Shown here: positions 35,701 through 43,023 of the stretch, in pieces | Layout of the letters: every line of letters begins with the position of its first letter | Position numbering within the stretch: the stretch's first letter is position 1 | The notes under the pieces: generated by a model | The model's database searches: none | The model's input: only the letters and a program-made list of their open reading frames with translations | What the model was told of the DNA's origin: nothing | NCBI GenBank assembly: GCA_041394245.1 | Contig: JAWKIR010000002.1 | Span: forward strand, 1,736,001 to 1,800,000 | Direction of reading: 5' to 3' | DNA length: 64,000 nt | Source: Acidimicrobiales bacterium | GTDB lineage: Bacteria > Actinomycetota > Acidimicrobiia > Acidimicrobiales > Aldehydirespiratoraceae | Position numbers and translations under genes: made by a program

Positions 35701-36056
35701 GGCAAGCCGATCGCCCTCGCGGCCTCGGCGAAGCGGACGATGCCGTAGAAGCCGTTGTGGTCGGTGAGCGCCAGCGCCTTCAGGTCGAGCCGGGACGCTT
35801 CCTCGGCCAGCTCCTCGGGATGGGACGCGCCATCGAGGAACGAGAAGTTCGAGTGGCAGTGGAGCTCCGCATACGGAACCCGACTTGCACGTCGTGCCGG
35901 CTCGGGCGGCGGCTCGTAGTCGCTGCGCTTGCGCGTCCACGCCGGACTGTCGCCGCCGTCGCCCTCCCACAGATCCCGAACGCGGCCCGAGGGCGGCCTA
36001 TCCGAAAGTGTGCGTTCGAGGTCCTTCCACGGGACGTTCGGACTGTTCCATCCCAC
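32724..36056 (-). CDS. dnaE2: Error-prone DNA polymerase III alpha subunit DnaE2
   Basis: 1110 residues. N-terminal PHP domain: LHCHSNFSFLDGAS and TDHNGFYG. Polymerase palm: GRGSAANSAVCFALGIT and PDIDIDIESDRREEVI with catalytic Asp residues. Late helix-hairpin-helix and an OB fold (GGVVTHRQRPATAGG, FLNLEDETGLINVVI). It extends across DNA lesions together with ImuA'/ImuB, at the cost of mutations. I start at GTG 36056 (VGWNSPNVPWKDLERTL), because actinobacterial DnaE2 begins with such a GW..P segment; the longer ATG frame to 36092 would translate the LexA box. GTG 36059 is an equal alternative. It is an island polymerase: the accessory factors lie 17 kb away. Confidence 0.95.
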   Translation of the reverse strand: MGWNSPNVPWKDLERTLSDRPPSGRVRDLWEGDGGDSPAWTRKRSDYEPPPEPARRASRVPYAELHCHSNFSFLDGASHPEELAEEASRLDLKALALTDHNGFYGIVRFAEAARAIGLPTVFGAELTLDRPSIDLSRPGPADPVGEHLLVLARDPEGYAMLGRAISEGQLAGEKGAPRISYERLVELGGVGSERGHDHWLILTGCRKAPVPRALVEAGPAAARRALDRLIADFGRTNVAVELWDHGLPTDSVRNDELAELAVATGLDLVATGNVHHHSVARHRLASAMAAVRARRSLDEINGWLPPAGLHLRSGDEQALRFARYPGVVERAAAIGLDCAFDLSLVAPNLPPYPCPDGLDEMAFLRRLVEEGGTRRYGSRAAEQVHGAWAQLDRELALIDQLGFPGYFLVVWDIVDFCRRSDILCQGRGSAANSAVCFALGITNADAVSLGLLFERFLSPERDGPPDIDIDIESDRREEVIQYVYEKHGRHHTAQVANVITYRAKSAIRDMAKALGHATGQQDAFSKQVDRWRDVKAGAVDPDTSIPSPVLELAAEIEHFPRHLGIHSGGMVMCDRPVIEVCPVEWGAMENRSVLQWDKDDCAAAGLVKFDLLGLGMLSVLHYAIDFIRDTDGVEVDLAALPQEPEVYDMLQKADTIGVFQIESRAQMATLPRLKPRCFYDLVVEVALIRPGPIQGGSVHPYIRRRNGEEPVTYLHPLLENALAKTLGIPLFQEQLMQIAIDVANFTPSEADQLRQAVGSKRSRERMEQLRARFFAGMRANGITDDIGEQIWLKLAAFANYGFPESHSVSFSYLVYASSWIKYHYPAAFCAALLNAQPMGFWSPHTIVGDARRHGVGIRTPDLNASAATATLEVDPSSTGGWAVRVGLDYVRGLGTALAEEIEAGRPYASVEDLRRRVPKLSLPILEALATAGAFGCFGVDRRSALWTAGAMAQTAADRLPGIVTGIDAPTLPGMSPQELSHADLWATGVAPDGHPTRYIRAQLTEIGVVTSAGLVDHPAGERVFVGGVVTHRQRPATAGGTTFLNLEDETGLINVVISQGCWQRYKKTARGAPALLIRGRLEKHEGVINVVADRLEPLPVGAAPSSRDFR

Positions 36057-37362
36057 CACCGGAAGGGTAGGCGAACGTTTGTTCGCTTCCAAGTCGGTCG
36101 ATCTGGGCCGCGATGGTCCCCACCGCCACCACGTAGAACACCAGCGGCGATGCCGTCTCGAACACCGAATCGGTCAGGGCGAAGAGGCTGTAGCCGATGA
36201 CCACGAGGAGCCCCGCGGCGCCGAGGGCACGCGCATCGGATCGCCGGCTCCGCAGGGCGTGCGCGAAGATCCAGCCCGGCGCAGCCAACAACGCGAGCAG
36301 TGTCACCAGACCCACGATGCCGCCGCTGCCCAGGTGGGAGAGGTACTGATTGTGGGGGTGATGGTGTTCGGCGATGCGGTCGGCCCGTACGCCGGCGGCC
36401 ACGTCCTCGGCGAACCGATCGTCCATGTTGCCCCAGCCGATGCCGAGCACCGGCGACTGCCGGAACCCTGCGAAGGCGCTGCGCCACATCTCGAAGCGCG
36501 CGCCGATGGAGGTCTCACCGGTCACCTCGGTCTGGCCGTGGTTCGCCACATAGTCGACGGTCTGCGACACCCCCCGGTCGAAGGCCCGCCTCGCGGCGTG
36601 ATCGTTGGCATTGACCGCGATGAGCATCATCGGAGCGATGGCGAGCAGCAATGCGGCGAGATACCGCATCCGCCGCGGACTCGGAGACCGATGGTGGTGC
36701 ACCAGGGTCACGACGACGATCGCGGGCACCGCGATCCAGCCGCCCCTCGACTGGGACAGCACCGCCGCGGTCAACGACATCGTGACGGCGGCGAGCGTCC
36801 AGCGGGCGATGTGGCGCTCGTCGCCGACGGCGAGCCCACGGGTCACCGTGGCGATGAAGCCCAGGAGCAGCGCCATCTCACCGAAGTGGATCGGGTTCAC
36901 GGCCGATGTCGGCCGAACCATCTCGGCCAGGAACAAGGCGAGCAGCGACACCGTGCCGGCCGCGATCGAGCCGGCGACGGCGCCGAGCCAGATGGCCGGG
37001 CGCAGATCGACCCGAGCCGAGCCCCGGACGACCGCGAAACCGATCGGGACCAGACTGAACCGCAGTACGGCCACCGCGGCCTCGGCGCCGCCAGCGCCCG
37101 CCACGGCCGACCAGAGACCGCCGAGCGCGAAGGCGACACCCACCGCCATCAGGTCGTCGCTGGCCAGCTTGGGGGCCTGTCCGACGACGCGGCCGCGGCG
37201 GATGCGGAACACGACCATGGCGATGACGGCGGTGACGAGCAGGACGTCGGGCGCGAGGACGATGATCATCGGCGCGACGATGGCCGCGCCGATGTACCAA
37301 CGAGCCTCCGAGCTTTCCCGGGGCGCATCGGTGTTTCCGAGCCCTGTGACGACCGCCGACAT
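35998..37362 (-). CDS. O-antigen ligase / Wzy-like membrane protein
   Basis: 454 residues with about ten membrane helices. The Wzy/WaaL-type loop contains SQSRGGWIAVPAIVVV, a long periplasmic segment (~240-350) with GIGWGNMDDRF, and HNQYLSHLGSGGIVGLVTLL, the conserved motif of the superfamily. It likely polymerises or ligates a polyprenyl-linked glycan at the outer face of the membrane. Its last ~20 codons overlap the dnaE2 start and its SOS box; the tail residues after QIDRL look unconserved. Confidence 0.85.
   Translation of the reverse strand: MSAVVTGLGNTDAPRESSEARWYIGAAIVAPMIIVLAPDVLLVTAVIAMVVFRIRRGRVVGQAPKLASDDLMAVGVAFALGGLWSAVAGAGGAEAAVAVLRFSLVPIGFAVVRGSARVDLRPAIWLGAVAGSIAAGTVSLLALFLAEMVRPTSAVNPIHFGEMALLLGFIATVTRGLAVGDERHIARWTLAAVTMSLTAAVLSQSRGGWIAVPAIVVVTLVHHHRSPSPRRMRYLAALLLAIAPMMLIAVNANDHAARRAFDRGVSQTVDYVANHGQTEVTGETSIGARFEMWRSAFAGFRQSPVLGIGWGNMDDRFAEDVAAGVRADRIAEHHHPHNQYLSHLGSGGIVGLVTLLALLAAPGWIFAHALRSRRSDARALGAAGLLVVIGYSLFALTDSVFETASPLVFYVVAVGTIAAQIDRLGSEQTFAYPSGGGMEQSERPVEGPRTHTFG
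36071..36086 (-). promoter_or_regulatory. LexA (SOS) box of dnaE2
   Basis: GCGAACGTTTGTTCGC: half-sites GAAC and GTTC separated by four bases, with the outer GC/GC also paired. It matches the actinobacterial LexA consensus TCGAAC-N4-GTTCGA except for the outermost base pair. It lies 15 bases upstream of the DnaE2 start and inside the 3' coding end of the ligase-like gene. Confidence 0.88.
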
Positions 37363-37430
37363 GCGCGCATGGTACGGAGTCCGCCGCCGGAATGGATGTC
37401 ATGGTGACGCCTGGCACTACGGTCACCGCC

Positions 37431-38660
37431 ATGAGTATCCGAGAGACCGTCGCCCAGTGGGCCCGCGCCAACTGGGACCCGACGATGACCGTGCGCGAGT
37501 GGTGGCAACTCCTCGCCGACGAGCGCTACTCGCTGCCGTCGCTTCCCGAAGACGCCTACGGGCGCGGCTATTCCCGACAGGAGGAGAACGAGGTCAAGCT
37601 GGGCCTGTCCGACGCCGGAACGCTCGGTCCGCCCGGCGGCATCGCCACGATGATGGCAGCACCGACGATCGCTGCCCACGGCACCCCCGAGCAGATCGAG
37701 CGCTTCGTGAAACCGATCCTCGAGGGCATCCACTCGTGGTGTCAGCTGTTCTCCGAACCCGGGGCCGGATCCGACCTGGCCGGTCTCCAGACGAAGGCCG
37801 AACGAGACGGCGACGAATGGATCGTCAACGGTCAGAAGGTGTGGACCAGTCTCGCTGCGGGCACCGATTTCGGGATGCTCCTCGCCCGCACGGATCCCGA
37901 ACAACCCAAGCACAGCGGCATCACCTGGTTCGCCTTCCCGATGCTGCAGGACGGGGTCGACATCAGGCCCCTCGTGGAGATGACCGGCCAGGCGTTCTTC
38001 AACGAGGTGTTCATGGACGACACCCGGGTCCCCGATGCCAACATGATCGGCGACCTCAACGACGGCTGGCGGGTCGGGAACACCACGCTGGCCTTCGAGC
38101 GCGGCAGCCTCGCCGGCGCGGGGATCGAGCTGCCGTTCGCTCGGGCCGGATCGACGTCGGCCGACCTCGATCAGCCCGCTGGCGGGTTCGGCATGCGCAC
38201 GGAAGGCGGCCCCCGTCCCCAGCACGACGCCGCACCGACCGCGGTGCGGTTCGGTCGCTATGCCCGCGAGCTCGGCCTCGACGACGCGGCCCGGCGGGAC
38301 GCCCGAGTCCGCCTCCACGTCCGCGAGGAGGTCAACCGCCTCCTCGGCCAGCGAGCCCGATCCGGCGCCGTCCCCGCGATCGGCAACCTCGGCAAGCTCG
38401 CGATGAGCGAGATCGCCCGCATGAAACGCGAGGCGGGCAACCAGTCGATCGGCGCGCTCGGCATGCTCACGGGCGACGACGCGGCGGCCGGACCCGGCAA
38501 CGGCGAGATCCAGGCCGCGACCATGCACTCCCCCGCCCCGTCGATCTACGGCGGCACGGATCAGGTCCAGCGCAACATCCTCGGCGAACGTTTCCTCGGC
38601 CTCCCCAAGGAGCCCGGCCCCGCCAAGACCACCCCCTTCAAGGACCTCCCCAAGAACTGA
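37431..38660 (+). CDS. Acyl-CoA dehydrogenase family protein
   Basis: 409 residues. Flavin and substrate motifs: SWCQLFSEPGAGSDLAGLQTKAERDGDEWIVNGQKVWTS (middle beta domain) and PAPSIYGGTDQVQRNILGERFLGLP at the C-terminus. It oxidises an acyl-CoA, forming the 2,3-double bond, with FAD. I start at ATG 37431 (MSIRETVAQWARANW), which is the common N-terminus; the frame also contains earlier in-frame ATG codons. It points toward the solute-binding lipoprotein; with the second dehydrogenase at 45.3 kb it brackets the transporter genes. Confidence 0.9.
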   Translation: MSIRETVAQWARANWDPTMTVREWWQLLADERYSLPSLPEDAYGRGYSRQEENEVKLGLSDAGTLGPPGGIATMMAAPTIAAHGTPEQIERFVKPILEGIHSWCQLFSEPGAGSDLAGLQTKAERDGDEWIVNGQKVWTSLAAGTDFGMLLARTDPEQPKHSGITWFAFPMLQDGVDIRPLVEMTGQAFFNEVFMDDTRVPDANMIGDLNDGWRVGNTTLAFERGSLAGAGIELPFARAGSTSADLDQPAGGFGMRTEGGPRPQHDAAPTAVRFGRYARELGLDDAARRDARVRLHVREEVNRLLGQRARSGAVPAIGNLGKLAMSEIARMKREAGNQSIGALGMLTGDDAAAGPGNGEIQAATMHSPAPSIYGGTDQVQRNILGERFLGLPKEPGPAKTTPFKDLPKN

Positions 38661-38720
38661 CCGGCGCGGCGATGTGAGATCTGTCACACTCTGAGTGCCG
38701 GATGGACCAAGGGGGGCTCC

Positions 38721-40115
38721 ATGACTGCACACCCGCGTCGACTGCTGTCGGCACTTCTCGTCGTTCTCGCGATGCTCGCCGCCGCGTGCGGTGACGACAC
38801 GGGAGAGACGACGGAGGCCGTCGACGATCCGACCACCACGAGCACTGCCGCGCCCGACGACGGTGATCCACCCGCCACATCCACGGCGCCTCTCGACGGC
38901 GTGGAACCCTTCGACTCGTACCGGGGCGTCACCGCCGACACGATCACCATCGGGGTGACATCGACGGACCTGGACGAACTTCGCGACCTCGGCCTCGTCG
39001 ACATCAACAACGGCGATGTGCCGCTGATCTGGGACACGCTCATCGCCGACATCAACGCACGCGGGGGCGTCGCCGGTCGGCAACTCGAGATCGTCTATCG
39101 CGAGTACAACCCGGTGTTCACGGCATCGGCGGACGACGCCTGCATCGAGCTCACCCAGGACAACGAGGTCTTCCTCGTGATGGGTGGGATCGGCGGTCCC
39201 GCCATCGACAGCGTGCTCTGCTTCGTCGAGCAGAACGCCACGATGATGATCGGCGGGACACACACGCCGGCCCACTTCCCGCGAGCGGAGGCGCCGTGGG
39301 TCTCCATCTTGATGAGCGCCGAGCGCCGCCACCAGGGAACGCTGGCGCTCTATCAGGAGCTGGGCCTGCTCGACGGGAAGGTCGCCACCTACGACGATTC
39401 GAGCGAACACGAGTCGGTCACCGTGGATGTCGTCCTCCCCGCACTCGCCGACCTCGGTGTCGATGTCGTCGAGTCGTTCACGAGCACCATTCCCCAAGGC
39501 GACGAGGTCGCTCTGGCCGATCAGGCCGAGATCTACGCCGAGGTCATCAAGGACGAGGGCATCGACACATTGATCATCGTGCAATCGCAGTTGGCCTTCG
39601 GGATCGCCCACATGCGCGAGGCCGGGTTCGAGGGCAACATCGTCGCCATCGACACCGGGGAACAGGTCCTGACGATCGGCGGGTTCGACGAGCGTGATCC
39701 GGCCCTCTACGACGGGACGTACGCGCCGATGGGGCCCTCACGCGACGAAGCCTGGGAGCTCCCCGCGTCGCAAGCGTGCTACGACATCCTCCGCGACGCC
39801 GAGGGCATCGACGTGAAGCATCCCGACGAGGTGCCCGACGGCGAGCCGAACTGGGCCGGCGGCATGGGCGCACCGTGCGCATATCTCACGATCTTCGAGG
39901 CCGCAGCCAACTACGCAGGCGGTGATCTCAACCCGGACACGTTCCTCGCCGGCATCGACGCGATCGGTTCGATCGATCTGGCCAACATCACGTTCGCGAG
40001 CCTCGGCCCCGACAAGTACGACGCCAACGATGCGCTGAGGATCGGACAGTTCGACTCCACGGTCGGCGAGAACGGCAGCCTCGTTCCGGTCACCGACGTG
40101 ATCGACATCAGCTGA
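38721..40115 (+). CDS. Branched-chain-amino-acid-type ABC transporter solute-binding lipoprotein
   Basis: 464 residues. Signal peptide with lipobox LAAAC (residues ~19-23), a Thr/Asp-rich linker, then the LivK-type periplasmic fold: TITIGVTSTD, INARGGVAGRQLEIVYREYNPVFTASADDAC, VFLVMGGIGGPA and later repeat domains. The family binds amino acids, amides or short-chain carboxylates outside the membrane. It converges with the LivHMG fusion gene 13 bases on, so it is the natural partner though on the opposite strand. A 60-base gap after the dehydrogenase suggests separate promoters or a small operon. Confidence 0.88.
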   Translation: MTAHPRRLLSALLVVLAMLAAACGDDTGETTEAVDDPTTTSTAAPDDGDPPATSTAPLDGVEPFDSYRGVTADTITIGVTSTDLDELRDLGLVDINNGDVPLIWDTLIADINARGGVAGRQLEIVYREYNPVFTASADDACIELTQDNEVFLVMGGIGGPAIDSVLCFVEQNATMMIGGTHTPAHFPRAEAPWVSILMSAERRHQGTLALYQELGLLDGKVATYDDSSEHESVTVDVVLPALADLGVDVVESFTSTIPQGDEVALADQAEIYAEVIKDEGIDTLIIVQSQLAFGIAHMREAGFEGNIVAIDTGEQVLTIGGFDERDPALYDGTYAPMGPSRDEAWELPASQACYDILRDAEGIDVKHPDEVPDGEPNWAGGMGAPCAYLTIFEAAANYAGGDLNPDTFLAGIDAIGSIDLANITFASLGPDKYDANDALRIGQFDSTVGENGSLVPVTDVIDIS

Positions 40116-40128
40116 GTTCCGGTTCGTT

Positions 40129-43023
40129 TCAGCCGAGGTCGCTGCGGTCGATGGCCCGGCGGTCGGTGCCCAGATAGCTGGCGATCACCGCCGGATCGCG
40201 CCGGACCTCGTCGGGCACGCCCTCGGCGATGACCCGACCGTCCTCGAGGCAGTACACGCGGTCGGACATCGACATGATCAACCCCATGTCGTGTTCGATC
40301 ACGATCATCGTCGCGTTCAGTTCCCGCCGGATCGACATGAGGAGCGGGCCGAACGCCTCGGTCTCTCGCTGCGCGAGGCCTGCCGTGGGCTCATCGAGAC
40401 AAAGAACATGGGCATCGAGCGCGAGGAGGCCGGCGAGTTCGACGATCCGACGAGTGCCCGTGGACAGTTCGTTGATGAAGGTGTCGGCATAGCGGCCGAG
40501 CCCGAGGAAGTCGATCAGCTCGGCCGCCTGTCGCCGCTTGCGCCGGTCACGACGGAGCGCGACGGGAAGGAAGAGGGACGTCGAGACGAGACCCGTGCGC
40601 TCGCGCGCTTCCAGCGCGACCAGCACCGTCTCGCGCACGGTCAGCTCCGGGAAGAGATCGGCAGCCTGGAACGTGCGACCGAGACCTGCCCGGGTCCGCG
40701 TGTGTGCCGGCAGCGAGGTCACGTCACGGCCGTTGATGAGCACGGTCCCCGTCGACGGCACGTAGCCCCCGATCGCGTTCATGAGCGTCGACTTCCCGGC
40801 ACCGTTGGTACCGATCAACCCGACGACCTCGCCGTGTCGCGCTTCGAAATCGACCTGATCGACGGCGATGATGCCACCGAATTTCACGTCGATGTCGATC
40901 GCTCGAAGCGCGACGTCGCCCTCCGGTTCGACATGGGCACGCTCGGAGAGCATGACAGGACGGGACGTGCTCGCCGGGACCGGGGCCGGCGGCGGATGAC
41001 GGCGCCCCACCCACTCGACGAGGGCATCTCGGGCGACGTACCCGGCGTGCACGAGGCCGGCAGGGAAGTAGAGGATCAGGATCAACAGCCCGATGCTCGA
41101 CGTGAAGAGCGGCACGAGCTCGTTCTCCGGCCAGAACGACGGCAGGCCGATGATCCACGTCGAGCCGATCACCGGTCCCAACAGGGTGCCGAGGCCTCCG
41201 ATGACGACCATCGACACGACATTGAGCGAATCGTCGAGGGTGAAGAACTGGTTGGCGAGCGGCACGTTCTCCACGAGGCCGCCCAGCAGCGCGCCGCCGA
41301 AGCCGGCGATGCCGCCGGCAAGGGCGAACGCCATCAGCTTCATCCGAACGGGCGACACGGAGTAGGCGCTGGCATTGTCCTCGTTGTCGCGCACGGCGAT
41401 GATCGCCCGTCCGATTCCCGAGCGACGCAGCCGGGCCACGACGACCAGGACGACGACGAGGGCCGCGAGGCAGAAGTAGTAGTAGTCGCGTTCGGTCGCG
41501 AGCTCCCACCAGCCGACCTTTCCCCGCTCGAACTCGACCGAAGAACCCTCGCCGTCGTCGAGCACGTCGCGGCGGAACAGATAGACCTGCGCCGCCAACG
41601 CGAACGCGAAGGTGCTCACCGCGAGGAGCAGGCCGCGCACGCGCAACGACCCGAGACCGACGACCGCGGCGATACCCGCCGTCACGACAGAGGCGACGAA
41701 GACCGCGAGCAGGAAGGGCATGTCGGGCAACGTGACCGCGAACCACTGCCAGTCCTCACCCCATCCGACACCGACATGGAACCCGCGGGAGAACGCCGCA
41801 GCCAGGAGCGCACCGAAACCGGCGAAGGCCATCTGGGCCAGCGACACCTGCCCGGACCAGCCGGTGATCACCGTGACGGACAGCGCGCACAACGCGAAGG
41901 CGACGATCCGGGCGTAGATGCGGTGGCGCGACGGCAGATCGACGACCGCGGGAACGACGAGACCGATCACGAGCAGAAGGGCCGGGCCGAGATGGACGAA
42001 GTGTCGCACCCACCAGATCGATCGCAGGTGAGCCGGCACCGGTCGCCGTTTGGAGACGAAGGCGAACGACGCGCGTCCTTCACCCTCACCGCGGGTCTGC
42101 ACCACGATGGCAGCCACGACCAGGATGAAGAGCACGAAGTCGAACAGGCCCGGGTCACCGAGGTGGATCCGCAGGATGTGGGTCTGGAGCAGGCCGAGCG
42201 CGACGCCGGCGAGGAGCGCTCTCCGGAACGAGACCATGCCGCCGATGACCGCCGCGGCGAGCGCTCGTGTCATCGTCACCGGCCCGAGGTTCTGGATGCC
42301 GGTCGCCTCTCCGCGTCGCCCGGCCAGCATGATCATCGCCGCTGCGGCGAGAAACCCCGCCACGGTCCACACGAACAGCGACACGGTCCGTGGATTGATC
42401 CCCTGGAGCCGGGCGAGGTCCGGGTTGGTGGCCGACGCCTGCACGGTCTGCCCGAAGACGGTGCGGTTGAGGAAGACCGACAGCCCCACCGCGAGAACCG
42501 GCACCATCACGAGGATCGTGAGGTCCGCCCCCTCGACCTCGACTCCCCACAGCGGTTCCCACTGCGAACCCAACGGCACGGGAAACCCCTCACCGCTCTC
42601 CGGGGTCGCGGCGGGAAGCGCGAACAGGATCGCCTGCATCAGCTGCGCGATCCCGATCGTGGCGACGAGCACGATCACCCGGGGAGCGTCGAAGAGGCGC
42701 CGGACGACCGCGAGTTCGAGCAATCCGCCGCCCACGGTGCCGACGGCCAGGGCGACCACGAGGGCGATCCAGTACGGGAAGTTGTAGTTGACGACCATGA
42801 TGGCCATCAGGCCCATCGCCGGAAGACCCATGTTGCCGACGGCCAGATTGATGACCCGGGTCGAGCGGTAGATCAGCACGACGCCCATGGCGATCAACCC
42901 GTAGACGAGGCCGGTGACCACGCCGTTGAACATCAGCTGCCACGAACTGCGATCCACCCACCAGGCCCACAGCCAGTCCCAGACCGGGACGTCGGCGACG
43001 ATGCCCACCATGCCGACGACCAT
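40129..43023 (-). CDS. Triple fusion LivH-LivM-LivG (two permeases plus ATPase)
   Basis: 964 residues. Residues ~25-310 form the first permease (GLIAMGVVLIYRSTRVINLAVGNMG is the LivH motif). Residues ~355-660 form the second permease (ITGWSGQVSLAQMAFAGFGA, the LivM motif). Residues ~700-950 form an ATPase: Walker A GTNGAGKST, signature LSTGTRRIVELAGLL, Walker B LCLDEPTAGLA, and VIEHDMGL with the switch His. One chain thus supplies both membrane subunits and one of two ATPases for import of a carboxylate or amino acid. Its ATG shares one base with the MFS-LivF stop (43023), so translation is coupled. Confidence 0.92.
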   Translation of the reverse strand: MVVGMVGIVADVPVWDWLWAWWVDRSSWQLMFNGVVTGLVYGLIAMGVVLIYRSTRVINLAVGNMGLPAMGLMAIMVVNYNFPYWIALVVALAVGTVGGGLLELAVVRRLFDAPRVIVLVATIGIAQLMQAILFALPAATPESGEGFPVPLGSQWEPLWGVEVEGADLTILVMVPVLAVGLSVFLNRTVFGQTVQASATNPDLARLQGINPRTVSLFVWTVAGFLAAAAMIMLAGRRGEATGIQNLGPVTMTRALAAAVIGGMVSFRRALLAGVALGLLQTHILRIHLGDPGLFDFVLFILVVAAIVVQTRGEGEGRASFAFVSKRRPVPAHLRSIWWVRHFVHLGPALLLVIGLVVPAVVDLPSRHRIYARIVAFALCALSVTVITGWSGQVSLAQMAFAGFGALLAAAFSRGFHVGVGWGEDWQWFAVTLPDMPFLLAVFVASVVTAGIAAVVGLGSLRVRGLLLAVSTFAFALAAQVYLFRRDVLDDGEGSSVEFERGKVGWWELATERDYYYFCLAALVVVLVVVARLRRSGIGRAIIAVRDNEDNASAYSVSPVRMKLMAFALAGGIAGFGGALLGGLVENVPLANQFFTLDDSLNVVSMVVIGGLGTLLGPVIGSTWIIGLPSFWPENELVPLFTSSIGLLILILYFPAGLVHAGYVARDALVEWVGRRHPPPAPVPASTSRPVMLSERAHVEPEGDVALRAIDIDVKFGGIIAVDQVDFEARHGEVVGLIGTNGAGKSTLMNAIGGYVPSTGTVLINGRDVTSLPAHTRTRAGLGRTFQAADLFPELTVRETVLVALEARERTGLVSTSLFLPVALRRDRRKRRQAAELIDFLGLGRYADTFINELSTGTRRIVELAGLLALDAHVLCLDEPTAGLAQRETEAFGPLLMSIRRELNATMIVIEHDMGLIMSMSDRVYCLEDGRVIAEGVPDEVRRDPAVIASYLGTDRRAIDRSDLG

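Noticed and set aside
35998..36092. ATG 36092 as the dnaE2 start
   Set aside because: It would place the LexA box within the first codons; actinobacterial DnaE2 proteins begin at the GW..P segment downstream.
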